Shown: in pieces, positions 1 to 10,310 of the stretch
Position numbering within the stretch: the first letter of the stretch is position 1
Layout: each line of letters begins with the position of its first letter
Assembly (NCBI RefSeq): GCF_000183745.1
Contig: NC_014761.1
Location: forward strand, 310,001 to 374,000
DNA length: 64,000 nt
Direction of reading: 5' to 3'
Source of the DNA: Oceanithermus profundus DSM 14977
GTDB lineage: Bacteria > Deinococcota > Deinococci > Deinococcales > Marinithermaceae
Position numbers and translations under genes: made by a program
The notes under the pieces: model-generated
The model's input: the letters and a program-made list of their open reading frames with translations, nothing else
The model's database searches: none
What the model was told of the DNA's origin: nothing

Positions 1-966
1 GCCCTGGTAGCGGTCGGGACCGCCGGCGCCAAGATCCTCTTCACCGGGGCGTCCAAGGTGCGCGGCTACTGGAAGGGCATCGTCTTCGATGCCGACGCCA
101 ACAGCTTCGACAACGAACTCAAGTACGTCGAGATCGAGTACGCCGGTGCGGACCAGCGCTGGGACGGCGGGGCCTACGGCAACTACCGCGCGGCGCTCGA
201 CCTGGAAAGCCGCAGCCGGCTCAAGATGACCTACTCGCTGATCCGCGAGAGCGCGGGCAGCGGTCTGCGCATGAGCACCGACGTGATCATCGGCGGCGAC
301 GACCTGCGCGACGGCGACTTCGCCCACAACACCGTGACCCAAAACGCCGGTTTCCCGGTCATCATGTACGCCAACGAGGTGGGTTTCCTGGACGCCAGCA
401 ACGACTTCACCGGAAACGACGCGGGTTACGACTACGTCCGCTTCTCGGGCGATTACGGTTACGTCCAGACGCAGACCTGGCAGCGGCTCAACGTGCCCTA
501 CCGGGTGATGGGGGCGCCCGCGACGGACAGCGGCCAGGTGCTGACCATCGCCCCGGGCGCCACGCTCGTCTTCGAACAGGACGCCTCGCTGTGGGCCTAC
601 GGCAGCAACTCGGCCCTCAAGGCCGTGGGCACCGTGACCGAGCCGATCACCTTCACCGCGCTCCAGCCTCAAAAGGGCTACTGGTACGGGCTCATCTTCA
701 ACGACACCGACAGCCACGACAACCTGCTGCACTACGTCGTCGTCGAGTACGGCGGTGCGGAAACCGACCCCGACCTGAAGGCCAACGTCACCGTTTACAG
801 TTCGGGCAACGCCTCGAGCCAGTGGATCGAGATCAAGAACAGTACGATCCAGCACTCCTCCGGCCACGGCGTCTCCGTGGCCCCCGAGACGGCCTACAAC
901 TCGGACATCCTCACGAGCAACACCTTCGCCGACATCGACGGCGACGACCTCCACATCCAGCCGTAG
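1..966 (+). CDS. Beta-helix repeat surface protein, C-terminal part (5' end outside window)
   Basis: The reading frame is open from base 1 and ends at TAG 964-966; there is no convincing start inside the window, so this is the C-terminal part of a longer gene. Two similar units can be aligned, one near the window start (ALVAVGT..FTGA..GYWKGIVF) and one about 200 residues later (ALKAVGT..FTAL..GYWYGLIF), each followed by an L.YV..EY.GA(D/E) strand motif. This pattern is typical of right-handed parallel beta-helix proteins on the cell surface or secreted. No catalytic motif is visible. Substrate and function are unknown; adhesin or polysaccharide-binding roles are only possibilities. The downstream lipoprotein gene converges on it. 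Confidence 0.75.
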   Translation, partial: ALVAVGTAGAKILFTGASKVRGYWKGIVFDADANSFDNELKYVEIEYAGADQRWDGGAYGNYRAALDLESRSRLKMTYSLIRESAGSGLRMSTDVIIGGDDLRDGDFAHNTVTQNAGFPVIMYANEVGFLDASNDFTGNDAGYDYVRFSGDYGYVQTQTWQRLNVPYRVMGAPATDSGQVLTIAPGATLVFEQDASLWAYGSNSALKAVGTVTEPITFTALQPQKGYWYGLIFNDTDSHDNLLHYVVVEYGGAETDPDLKANVTVYSSGNASSQWIEIKNSTIQHSSGHGVSVAPETAYNSDILTSNTFADIDGDDLHIQP

Positions 967-1004
967 CTGGCACGCCGCTGCGCCGGCGCGGCGGCGTGCG
1001 GTCT

Positions 1005-1844
1005 TCAAAGGTCCGGATAGGCTTCCTCGGCGATGTCCAGGGACTCGGCTCCGAATCCGCGCGTGACGATGATCTGGAATGCATCGGCGCGTAGGATGAT
1101 TCGTTTCAGCTCCCGGCTCATATCCAGGAAGTTCATACCGATCGACACCTCCGCGTCTCCTAGGCCTCCGTAGGCGCCGTAGTAGTAGACACCGGAGAGG
1201 AAGTTGGGTAAGTCGTCGACCGCGTCGAAGGTGGGTACCGCATGGACCTCGGTGTTCGCCGGCGGCGGTAGGGTTACGAGCCGGACCTTGGTGCCGCTAT
1301 GAAAGGCGAAGGTGATGCGGTAGTTGACCGGCTCGCCTCCCTCGGGACCGCCCGTCGTGCTCGTCAGCCGCCACAACACCTGCGATGCGTCCCCGGGTTG
1401 GATGAAGAGCGGGTCTTCGATCGATATGAAGGCAGGCGGGGTGGGTGGGTTGAGCGGCCGGGGTTCACCGTCCAGGCCCGCCAGAAAGCAGGTCGTGTAA
1501 ATCTGGTCCAAGACCGGTGAGAAGGTGATCGATCCACCGCCCTGCAACTTGACGCTGACGTAGGGGAAGGGGTTGTCGTACGCGTCCGCTTGCCCATCCT
1601 CGTAGGCCTTACGGCACACGGCGTCTCTGTCGGAGGGGGCGGGATTGAAGAGGTGATGCACCCAGCCGCTAACGGTGTTGCCTTTCCCCTCACCCCCGAA
1701 GATGGGAGGGGCCGGACGGTCCAAGGGAGAGCTGACCTGGGTGTCGGTTTGCGTAACCGGTGTCGTGGTGACGCAGCCAGCTGCTACAACGCTCACGAGC
1801 AACAGGGCGACGCCCAATGCCAGTTTTCGTTGTTGCGTAAACAT
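1005..1844 (-). CDS. Hypothetical lipoprotein
   Basis: A 279-residue protein with a clear lipoprotein signal: positive N-terminus, hydrophobic stretch and the lipobox VAAGC with Cys at about residue 24. The mature part is a mixed, mostly beta-looking sequence that I do not recognise. It would be anchored to a membrane facing the periplasm. A minus-strand -10 box (TATCAT at 1851-1856) lies six bases before the ATG, so the mRNA is probably leaderless. Base composition is slightly less GC-rich than its neighbours. It converges on the beta-helix gene; there is no operon partner. Confidence 0.75.
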   Translation of the reverse strand: MFTQQRKLALGVALLLVSVVAAGCVTTTPVTQTDTQVSSPLDRPAPPIFGGEGKGNTVSGWVHHLFNPAPSDRDAVCRKAYEDGQADAYDNPFPYVSVKLQGGGSITFSPVLDQIYTTCFLAGLDGEPRPLNPPTPPAFISIEDPLFIQPGDASQVLWRLTSTTGGPEGGEPVNYRITFAFHSGTKVRLVTLPPPANTEVHAVPTFDAVDDLPNFLSGVYYYGAYGGLGDAEVSIGMNFLDMSRELKRIILRADAFQIIVTRGFGAESLDIAEEAYPDL

Positions 1845-1850
1845 GAAGAC

Positions 1851-1856
1851 ATGATA
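1851..1856 (-). promoter_or_regulatory. -10 box of leaderless lipoprotein gene
   Basis: TATCAT on the minus strand, six bases before the ATG at 1844. A poor TTGCAG-like -35 lies 19 bases further upstream. The spacing places transcription start at or next to the A of ATG. Confidence 0.5.
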
Positions 1857-2070
1857 GCAAAGCGGCCCTGACTATCTGCAACAGTTCACATGCCGTTGCC
1901 CCGCACTTCCTGCCGGGTGGGCGGCGGGCGTATGGGCGATGACGGTAGGGTCGCGCTGGAGCGGGGCCCGGCACGGCATGGCCGTCTCGGCGGAGCAAGG
2001 AGAAAGTGGGCGTAGCGCGGCCGACGCCCGCCTGGAGGCCACAGCGGGCGTCGCCAAGGTGGAGGCAGCC

Positions 2071-2117
2071 TCAGCCCTGCTTGAGGGGGCGCTTGCGGGC
2101 CACGGGCGCGATGCGCT

Positions 2118-2121
<4 letters not shown>
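2071..2121 (-). CDS. Possible 16-residue basic peptide overlapping glmS stop
   Basis: An ATG overlaps the glmS stop codon as ATGA (glmS TGA at 2120-2118, this ATG at 2121-2119). It opens a 16-codon frame rich in Lys and Arg (MKRIAPVARKRPLKQG) ending in TGA at 2073-2071. The coupled overlap and strongly basic composition are suggestive, but so short a frame can occur by chance. No function is assigned. The rest of 1845-2117 shows no other convincing gene. Confidence 0.2.
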
Positions 2122-3932
<1,811 letters not shown>

Positions 3933-4305
3933 GCGTCCTCCTTGCCCAGCCCAAGGCTGGGAACGTCTTCACGTGATGTTTTTCCCGCTTTTGCAGTCGC
4001 GTTCCCGTTCGATTTCGTGCACGCGCCCCGCCTCGGGTTGTCCCCGCCTCGCGGCGTGGGCTTTCCCCTTCGGCTTCCTCTTGGGTCGGGAGGGCCGGGC
4101 CGGCCCTGGTGGCATCCGCGGAACCGTTCGATCTTTCCCGGCGGCGCGCCGGTTATCCCCCGTGGGGGTCCACCACCTCGTAAAGTGCGTGCTGCACGCA
4201 CTCCCTGCGCTCCCCGAAAACCTGCTGCCCCACCCCCTTTCCACGGCCGGCCTGCGCCGCCCCCAAAGTATACCGTCGGCGCGCCCGTGCATGAAGAAAA
4301 TTCGC
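3933..4305. other. Intergenic region between glmS and the S-layer gene
   Basis: About 370 bases of GC-rich sequence with no gene that I can support. It must hold the glmS promoter, which I cannot place with confidence. It contains a 19-base palindrome (4184-4202) listed separately. Confidence 0.5.
4184..4202. promoter_or_regulatory. 19-bp palindrome upstream of S-layer gene (possible operator)
   Basis: AGTGCGTG-CTG-CACGCACT: 8-bp perfect arms around a 3-base centre. It lies about 100 bases upstream of the S-layer promoter -35 box. Symmetry and position suit a dimeric repressor or activator site, but no cognate regulator is identified. Confidence 0.35.
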
Positions 4306-4335
4306 TTGACAGCGGCATGAGCGCGCCATTAGGAT
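4306..4335 (+). promoter_or_regulatory. Promoter of S-layer-type gene
   Basis: Consensus -35 TTGACA at 4306-4311, an 18-base spacer, and -10 TAGGAT at 4330-4335. Predicted start is near 4342, giving an untranslated leader of about 165 bases, unusually long for this organism group. Confidence 0.75.
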
Positions 4336-4460
4336 GCGTGTTGGATGCACCCCGTTACGGTCGTGCTTAACCCCGCTCGCGGGGTCACGGGTGAACGGGG
4401 GCTCCCGCGCGGGCGACGCCTTGATTCGGGAGAGGAAACACGGCAACTCGCCCCGAGCCG

Positions 4461-4502
4461 TACACCTCCCGCGCGCTTTTGGCAAACACCTTAGGAGGTG
4501 TA
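4461..4502 (+). promoter_or_regulatory. Shine-Dalgarno-sequestering alternative hairpins in S-layer leader
   Basis: The ribosome site GGAGGTGTA (4494-4502) is exactly complementary over nine bases to TACACCTCC at 4461-4469. A second, closer segment ACACCT (4486-4491) can instead pair with AGGTGT (4496-4501) around a four-base loop TAGG. The two pairings are mutually exclusive and both cover the ribosome site directly before the ATG at 4506, which suggests translational control of the surface protein. Confidence 0.6.
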
Positions 4503-4505
4503 GGT

Positions 4506-7181
4506 ATGAAGAAAGCAGTCATCTTGTTGGCCGGTCTCCTGACCGTGCTCTCCATGGGCTTCGCTTCGGCGCAGTTCTCGGACGTTCCCGCCGGGCACTG
4601 GGCCAAGGAAGCCGTGGAGAAGATCGCGGCCGAGGGGATCATTCTCGGGTTCCCCGACGGGACCTTCCGTGGTAACGAGAACCTGACCCGTTATCAGGCG
4701 GCCATGATCATCTACCGCCTGCTCCAGAAGCTGGAGCCGGGCCAGATGGGCGCGATGGATCAGGAAACCATCACCGCCCTCCGCAACGCGGTTCAGGAGC
4801 TCGCTGCCGAACTGGCTTCCCTGGGCGTACGCGTGAGCGCGCTCGAGGACAACGCCGCTTCCAAGAGCGACGTGGCCCGCCTCGAGAAGATGATCGCCGA
4901 GCTCAAGGGCATGCCCTCGGGTGAAGGCGCCAGCGGCGCCGCGCTCAAGGACCTCGCCGATCGCGTGGAAGCCGCGGCCATCGCCGCCGACACCGCGCTG
5001 GCGCAGGTGCAGGCCCTCGAGGGCAAGGTGGACGCCGTGGGCGCGCAGGCCTCGGCCAACGCCGACAGCATCAAGGCCCTCAACGAGCTGGCCGTGCTGC
5101 TCAACCAGGACGTCCTCAGCCTCCAGGACCGCGTCACCGCCCTGGAGAAGGCCTCGGGCATGACCGACCTCTCGGGCGTCGCCACCAAGGACGACGTGCA
5201 GTCGGTGCGTGACTACGTCACCGCCATCCGCGGCGACCTGGTCAACGTCTCGAACAAGGTCAGCGCCCTCGAAGCCAACGTGGGCGACCTGCAGGACCAG
5301 GTGGACGGCCTGAAGTTCTACCAGTTCACCGTCTCGGGCAGCATCTCGGGTGAGTACTCGGTCTACCGCGTGCTCGACGGCGGCCTCGAGGACTTCGACG
5401 CCGACCGCCTCTTCGGCACCGCCTTCAGCACCGGCGAAGCCACCAGCGACACCGGCGACGTGGCGGCCAAGGCGGACCTGGGCGCCGGCTTCCAGCAGGA
5501 AGGCACCTGGAGCTCGAGCCTGACCCTTCAGCTGCTCTTCCCTAACGCCTACGAAGTGGACGCCGCGGGCCTGACGATCAAGGGCATCGAGATCAACGGC
5601 ACCTGGAACGTCAGCGGCGGCAGCTACACCGGCACCACCGGCGGCTTCTGGGACATCACCGGCGTGCGCACCAGCTTCACCGTGGGCAACGACCCGCTGA
5701 TGATCACCCTGGCGCGCCAGCCGAAGGCCCACTTCACCGAGTACGTCTTTGACAACGACTACTACAGCCGCGGCACCGGCTACGTCGTCGAGTACAAGGG
5801 CATCCTCGACATCACCGGCGTGTACGGCTCGACCGGCGACGCCGACACCGTCAACGCCGACAACCGCTACTACCGCGGCGTGATGGCCGGCAAGAGCTTC
5901 GAGAACTTCTCGATCGCCGCCTACGCCGTGCAGGAAGCCGCCGACGTCTACGGCCCCGCCTACTCGAACACCGTCTACGGTGGTCACGCCACCGCCAGCT
6001 TCGGCCCCCTCAGCCTCGAGGGCGAGTACGACATGAGCAACGACGGCACCGCCGCCAGCGTCATGTACTTCAAGGGCGGGCTGAACCTGGGCGACGGCAA
6101 GTTCAAGGCCAACGCCAACTACCGCGCCATCGACCCGAACTTCGCCGGTGTCTCTCAGGACGTGGACACCGCCGGTTACCAGAGCCAGGACGCCAACGGC
6201 AACACCATCAACGGCGCCCCCTTCGGTAACGACCAGAAGGGCTACGGCTTCGACGCCGCGGCCGAGCTGGGCGCGTTCAGCGTCAGCGGTTACTACGACC
6301 ACCAGACCGACTTCGCCGGCACCGCCACCTCGCAGATCGACAAGTACGGTGCGGCGGCCGAGGCCGGCCTGGGCGTCATCACCCTCAAGGGCAACTACGA
6401 CTACTACAACGCCGACGCCACCGACCCGACCAACGACGAGGTGACCTACGGCGGTAGCGCCGCCATCGGCCCGATGAAGGGCTTCACCCTCGAGGCCTTC
6501 TACAGCTCGGCCACCCTTGGCGGTACGGCGGTGGACGGCCCGCTGCCCACCACCGAGGGCGAGTCGGCCTACGGCGCCAGCCTGACCCACGACGGCGGCA
6601 GCGAGAACGCCCTGATCGGCGGCCTCAACCTGACCGCCAAGTACAAGAAGTACACCGTCAGCGGCAACAGCCACATCTGGGTCTACGGTGACTTCGACGC
6701 CAACTTCGGTGTCGTGGGCATCCACCCGATGTTCCGCTACCACGCCCCCACCCCCGGCACCTCCACCATCAAGTACGGTGCGCAGGTCAAGGTGGGCGAG
6801 CTCGGCGTGGTCTTCAAGCCGACCCTGACGGGTGACTTCGTCAGCCGCACCACCGGCACGACCTCGGAAATGAAGTACGGCGTGGGCCTCGAGCTCGGCG
6901 ACTTCATCTTCGGCTCGAGCCTCAAGGGCGGCTACGCCAGCTACACCGCCACCAACGTCGCCAGCGTGCTGCTTGCCGACACCCAGCTGCTCGATCCGTT
7001 CAACCCTGCCGACGACCGCGTCTGGTCCTCGACCGGCACCACGAACGGCAGCCTCACCGGCTACTTCTTCGAGTGGACCTACGAAGGCATGCAGTTCGCC
7101 TACATCGACGCCATCGTCAACAACGGCGGCAACACCACCCACGGCCAGGCCTTCAAGGTCAGCTACTCCGTCGAGTTCTAA
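4506..7181 (+). CDS. S-layer/outer-envelope protein with SLH domain (SlpA-like)
   Basis: An 891-residue major surface protein. The ATG at 4506 is chosen because it follows the strong site GGAGGTG and opens a typical signal peptide (MKKAVILLAGLL...ASA, cleavage near 22); a frame extension to 4479 would include the ribosome site itself. Residues about 23-70 form one SLH domain (FSDVPAGHWAKEAVEKI), which in Thermus binds pyruvylated cell-wall polymer. Residues about 80-265 are coiled-coil heptads. The remaining 600 residues alternate glycine/aromatic beta strands and end in an aromatic-flanked strand (FKVSYSVEF), as in outer-membrane beta-barrels. The known Thermus SlpA has the same architecture. 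It has its own promoter, a regulated leader and a strong terminator, consistent with very high expression. Confidence 0.9.
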   Translation: MKKAVILLAGLLTVLSMGFASAQFSDVPAGHWAKEAVEKIAAEGIILGFPDGTFRGNENLTRYQAAMIIYRLLQKLEPGQMGAMDQETITALRNAVQELAAELASLGVRVSALEDNAASKSDVARLEKMIAELKGMPSGEGASGAALKDLADRVEAAAIAADTALAQVQALEGKVDAVGAQASANADSIKALNELAVLLNQDVLSLQDRVTALEKASGMTDLSGVATKDDVQSVRDYVTAIRGDLVNVSNKVSALEANVGDLQDQVDGLKFYQFTVSGSISGEYSVYRVLDGGLEDFDADRLFGTAFSTGEATSDTGDVAAKADLGAGFQQEGTWSSSLTLQLLFPNAYEVDAAGLTIKGIEINGTWNVSGGSYTGTTGGFWDITGVRTSFTVGNDPLMITLARQPKAHFTEYVFDNDYYSRGTGYVVEYKGILDITGVYGSTGDADTVNADNRYYRGVMAGKSFENFSIAAYAVQEAADVYGPAYSNTVYGGHATASFGPLSLEGEYDMSNDGTAASVMYFKGGLNLGDGKFKANANYRAIDPNFAGVSQDVDTAGYQSQDANGNTINGAPFGNDQKGYGFDAAAELGAFSVSGYYDHQTDFAGTATSQIDKYGAAAEAGLGVITLKGNYDYYNADATDPTNDEVTYGGSAAIGPMKGFTLEAFYSSATLGGTAVDGPLPTTEGESAYGASLTHDGGSENALIGGLNLTAKYKKYTVSGNSHIWVYGDFDANFGVVGIHPMFRYHAPTPGTSTIKYGAQVKVGELGVVFKPTLTGDFVSRTTGTTSEMKYGVGLELGDFIFGSSLKGGYASYTATNVASVLLADTQLLDPFNPADDRVWSSTGTTNGSLTGYFFEWTYEGMQFAYIDAIVNNGGNTTHGQAFKVSYSVEF

Positions 7182-7198
7182 TCCCGAACTCGCACGCC

Positions 7199-7224
7199 GA
7201 ACCCCCGCCCCCGGGCGGGGGTTC
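7199..7224 (+). terminator. Rho-independent terminator of S-layer gene
   Basis: GAACCCCCGCCC/GGGCGGGGGTTC type hairpin, nearly perfect, followed by a T-rich run (TCTCATTTTG). It lies 18 bases after the stop codon. Confidence 0.85.
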
Positions 7225-7238
7225 TCATTTTGCGGTGC

Positions 7239-7244
7239 CATAAT
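7239..7244 (+). promoter_or_regulatory. -10 box of leaderless TPR gene
   Basis: CATAAT ends seven bases before the ATG at 7252, placing transcription start at the initiator codon. No Shine-Dalgarno sequence is present. Confidence 0.5.
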
Positions 7245-7251
7245 GGGGCCG

Positions 7252-7962
7252 ATGAACCGGGTGCGGATCACGCTGTTGGCGCTGCTCGGGCTGTTGCTGG
7301 CCTCGCCGGTCGCGGCCGAAGAGCCCCTCAGCTACGCCGAGCAGCTGATTCGCAGCGGCGAGTACGCCCTGGCCGAGATCGCCCTGGAGAAGCAGATCGC
7401 CGACCACCCCGTCGCCGCGGCCCGCTTGCTCAGCGACGTCTACCTGTTCGAGGGCGACCTGGACCGGGCCCAGCACTGGCTCGAGCGCGCCCGGGAAGCG
7501 GGCCTCGACGACGCGGCCTACTACTGGCAGAAGGGCCGCATCGAGAGCGCCCGGGCCAACTGGCCCGCCGCCTGGGCGGCGCTGCGCAGCGCCGTCGCCC
7601 TGTCGCCCCGGCCCGAGTACGCCCTCCTCTGGGGCGCGGTCGGCCTGGCCCAGGGGGATGCGGAGCGCGCCCGGCTTGGTTTCGGCAAGGCCGAGCGCAG
7701 CGGCTCGGGGGCCAGCGCCCTCTTCCTCCAGGGCCTGACGCTGCTCGCCACCTCGCCGGAGCAGGCGCTCGCCCTCCTCCGCCGCGCTCAGCTGGAACTG
7801 GGGAGCGAGAGCCCGCTCAAGCCCCAGGCCATCTACTGGCAGGCGCGCGCCCTCGAGCGCCTGGGCCGGGTGAAGGAGGCCCGCAGCACGCTGCGCTTCC
7901 TGCTGCGCAGCTACCCCGGATACGGCCCGGCCCGCGACGAGCTGAACCGCCTCGGTCCCTGA
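7252..7962 (+). CDS. Exported tetratricopeptide-repeat protein
   Basis: A 236-residue protein with a signal peptide (about 1-23, ending SPVAA) and an all-helical mature part made of TPR-like helix pairs (repeated ALAEIALEK..., [18 protein letters not shown] patterns). TPR proteins are scaffolds for protein-protein contacts; here it would act in the periplasm. The start at 7252 is preferred to the in-frame ATG at 7243 because the latter lies within the -10 box. uvrB follows after two bases, so the two genes are co-transcribed, though no functional link is evident. The partner is unknown. Confidence 0.75.
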   Translation: MNRVRITLLALLGLLLASPVAAEEPLSYAEQLIRSGEYALAEIALEKQIADHPVAAARLLSDVYLFEGDLDRAQHWLERAREAGLDDAAYYWQKGRIESARANWPAAWAALRSAVALSPRPEYALLWGAVGLAQGDAERARLGFGKAERSGSGASALFLQGLTLLATSPEQALALLRRAQLELGSESPLKPQAIYWQARALERLGRVKEARSTLRFLLRSYPGYGPARDELNRLGP

Positions 7963-7964
7963 GC

Positions 7965-10016
7965 ATGTCCACGACCCGCAGCACCCTCCACGCAGACCAG
8001 ACCCCAGCGAACTTCGTCTACCGCGGCCCCGAGCCAAGGGGCGACCAGCCGAAGGCGATTCGCCAGCTCGTAGAGGGTTTCGCGTCGGGGTTGCGCTACC
8101 AGACGCTGCTCGGCGCCACCGGCACCGGCAAGACGGTGACGATGGCCAAGGTGATCGAAGCCCTGGGCCGCCCCACGCTGGTGATGGCGCCCAACAAGGT
8201 GCTGGCCGCGCAGCTGGCGGCCGAATTCCGCGAGCTCTTCCCCGAGAACGCGGTCGAGTACTTCATCAGCTACTACGACTACTACCAGCCCGAGGCCTAC
8301 GTGCCCGGCCGCGACCTCTTCATCGAGAAGGACGCCAGCATCAACCCCGAGATCGAGCGCCTGCGCCACTCCACCACCCAGAGCCTGCTCACCCGCCGCG
8401 ACGTGATCGTGGTGGCCTCGGTGAGCGCCATCTACGGCCTGGGCAGCCCCGAGGACTACTACGCCATGCACCTGGTGCTGCGGGTGGGCCAGGTCATGCG
8501 GCGCGAGGAGATTCTGGAGCGGCTGGTGGAGCTCTCCTACGACCGCAACGACATCGATCTGCAGCCCGGGCGCTTCCGCGCCAAGGGCGAGGTGATCGAG
8601 GTCTGGCCCGCCTACGGGACCGAACCGGTGCGCATCGAGCTCTGGGGCGACGAGATCGACCGCATCCACACCGTCCACCCCATCAGCGGCGAGCGCGGCG
8701 CTGAGCTGGACACCCTGATGCTCATGCCCGCGACCCACTACGCCACCCCGGAAGAGCGCCTGCGCCCGGCGATCCAGGCCATCGAGGCCGAGCTGAAGGC
8801 GCGGGTGGCCGAGTTCGAGAAGGCGGGCAAGCTGCTCGAGGCCCAGCGCCTGCGCGAGCGCACCCTCTACGACCTGGAGCTTTTGCGCCTCATGGGCCAC
8901 TGCCCCGGCATCGAGAACTACGCCCGCCACCTCTCCGGCCGCGCCCCCGGCGAGCCGCCCTACACGCTGCTCGACTACTTCCCCGAAGACTTCGTGACCT
9001 TCATCGACGAGTCGCACGTCACCGTGCCCCAGATCCGCGGCATGTACAACGGCGACTACGCCCGCAAGAAGGTGCTCGTCGAGTACGGCTTCCGCCTGCC
9101 CTCGGCGCTGGACAACCGCCCCCTCAAGCTGGACGAGTTTCTGGAGCGCACCGGCCAGATGGTCTTCGTCTCGGCGACGCCGGGCCCGGAGGAGCTGGAA
9201 ATGTCGGGCCAGGTCGTCGAGCAGATCATCCGCCCCACCGGCCTCCTCGACCCGAAGGTGACCGTCAAGCCCGCCGAGGGGCAGATGGAGGACCTGATGG
9301 CGGCGATCAAGGAGCGGGCCGCCAGGGACGAGCGCGTGCTCGTGACCGTGTTGACCAAGCGCATGGCCGAGGACCTGACGGCCTACCTGAGCGAGCACGG
9401 CCTGCGCGCCCGCTACATGCACCACGAGCTCGACGCCTTCGAGCGCCAGGCGCTGTTGCGCGACCTGCGCCTGGGCCACTTCGACGTGCTCGTGGGCATC
9501 AACCTGCTGCGCGAGGGGCTCGACCTGCCCGAGGTGAGCCTGGTGGCTATCCTCGACGCCGACAAGACCGGCTTCCTGCGCAGCGAGCGCAGCCTCATCC
9601 AGACGATCGGCCGGGCGGCGCGCAACGCCGGCGGCGAGGTTTACCTCTACGCCGAAGAGGTCTCCGAGGCGATGAAGGCCGCGGTCGAGGAGACGAACCG
9701 GCGGCGCGCGGTTCAGGAGGCCTACAACCGCGAGCACAACATCACCCCCCGCACCATCGACAAGAGCGTGCGCCGCATGGTCAAGCCCGAGGACTTCGAA
9801 GAGGCCCCCGAGCCGGCGGCGGCGGTCGACGAGGAGGAGCTGAAGCGGCAGATCGCCGACCTGGAGCTGGCCATGTGGTCGGCCTCGCAGGACCTCGACT
9901 TCGAGCGGGCCGCCGAGCTGCGCGACCAGCTCCGCGCCCTGGAGGCGCAGCTGAAGGGCGTGGCGCTGCCCCAGGCCACGCCGCCGAGCCGCAAGAAGCG
10001 CCGGCGGCGGAGGTGA
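7965..10016 (+). CDS. uvrB: Excinuclease ABC subunit B
   Basis: DNA damage recognition and verification helicase of nucleotide excision repair, working with UvrA and UvrC. The 683-residue length is normal. Walker A is GATGTGKT near residue 45; the damage-probing beta-hairpin region is [10 protein letters not shown] near 100; helicase motifs include [17 protein letters not shown] and the motif VI segment QTIGRAARN. The C-terminal UVR motif ([12 protein letters not shown]) that contacts UvrC is intact at about 640-675. The ATG at 7965 begins two bases after the upstream stop, implying translational coupling. The C-terminal tail is very basic (KKRRRRR). Confidence 0.97.
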   Translation: MSTTRSTLHADQTPANFVYRGPEPRGDQPKAIRQLVEGFASGLRYQTLLGATGTGKTVTMAKVIEALGRPTLVMAPNKVLAAQLAAEFRELFPENAVEYFISYYDYYQPEAYVPGRDLFIEKDASINPEIERLRHSTTQSLLTRRDVIVVASVSAIYGLGSPEDYYAMHLVLRVGQVMRREEILERLVELSYDRNDIDLQPGRFRAKGEVIEVWPAYGTEPVRIELWGDEIDRIHTVHPISGERGAELDTLMLMPATHYATPEERLRPAIQAIEAELKARVAEFEKAGKLLEAQRLRERTLYDLELLRLMGHCPGIENYARHLSGRAPGEPPYTLLDYFPEDFVTFIDESHVTVPQIRGMYNGDYARKKVLVEYGFRLPSALDNRPLKLDEFLERTGQMVFVSATPGPEELEMSGQVVEQIIRPTGLLDPKVTVKPAEGQMEDLMAAIKERAARDERVLVTVLTKRMAEDLTAYLSEHGLRARYMHHELDAFERQALLRDLRLGHFDVLVGINLLREGLDLPEVSLVAILDADKTGFLRSERSLIQTIGRAARNAGGEVYLYAEEVSEAMKAAVEETNRRRAVQEAYNREHNITPRTIDKSVRRMVKPEDFEEAPEPAAAVDEEELKRQIADLELAMWSASQDLDFERAAELRDQLRALEAQLKGVALPQATPPSRKKRRRRR

Positions 10017-10310
10017 GTTGGGGTGTGGGGTGTAGGGGGTGGGGTGTGGGCTGGCCATGTATAGGCGACGGGCTTTTGGCTCAGGCATCGCCAACGACCC
10101 CCACCCCGGCCCTCCCCAAGGAGGAGTTCTATTGCTCTGCGACCGAGCCAGTGGCTTTTTTCTCGTGGCGAAGAAAAACGCCACAGGCTACAGGCCACGG
10201 CTACAGGCTTCCGTTTTGCACGACGCACCACGTACCACGAACTGCGCACTACGAACCGCCCGAACAAACCCCCGGCCGCGGGGCCGGGGGCAGGGAGTCC
10301 GGGGTGCCGG
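10017..10310. other. Intergenic region with short-word repeats
   Basis: No gene is supported. The stretch is a mosaic of low-complexity words: GGGGTGTGG/GGTGTAGG repeats near 10020-10050, GGCTACAGG and variants near 10185-10210, and a run of ACGNACTACGAA-type words near 10220-10260. It ends in the terminator of the minus-strand gene. Confidence 0.6.
10269..10290 (-). terminator. Terminator of E2-like gene
   Basis: On the minus strand, CCCCCGGCC and its complement form a hairpin followed by TTTGTTCG, about 20 bases after the stop codon at 10311. Confidence 0.7.

Noticed and set aside
4491-7271. 926-codon open frame antisense to the S-layer gene
   Set aside because: Low-complexity Val/Ala/Gly shadow of a strongly biased coding sequence; no start signals or domains.
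7911-10184. 757-codon antisense frame over uvrB
   Set aside because: Shadow frame with His/Leu/Gln/Val bias; uvrB covers it.
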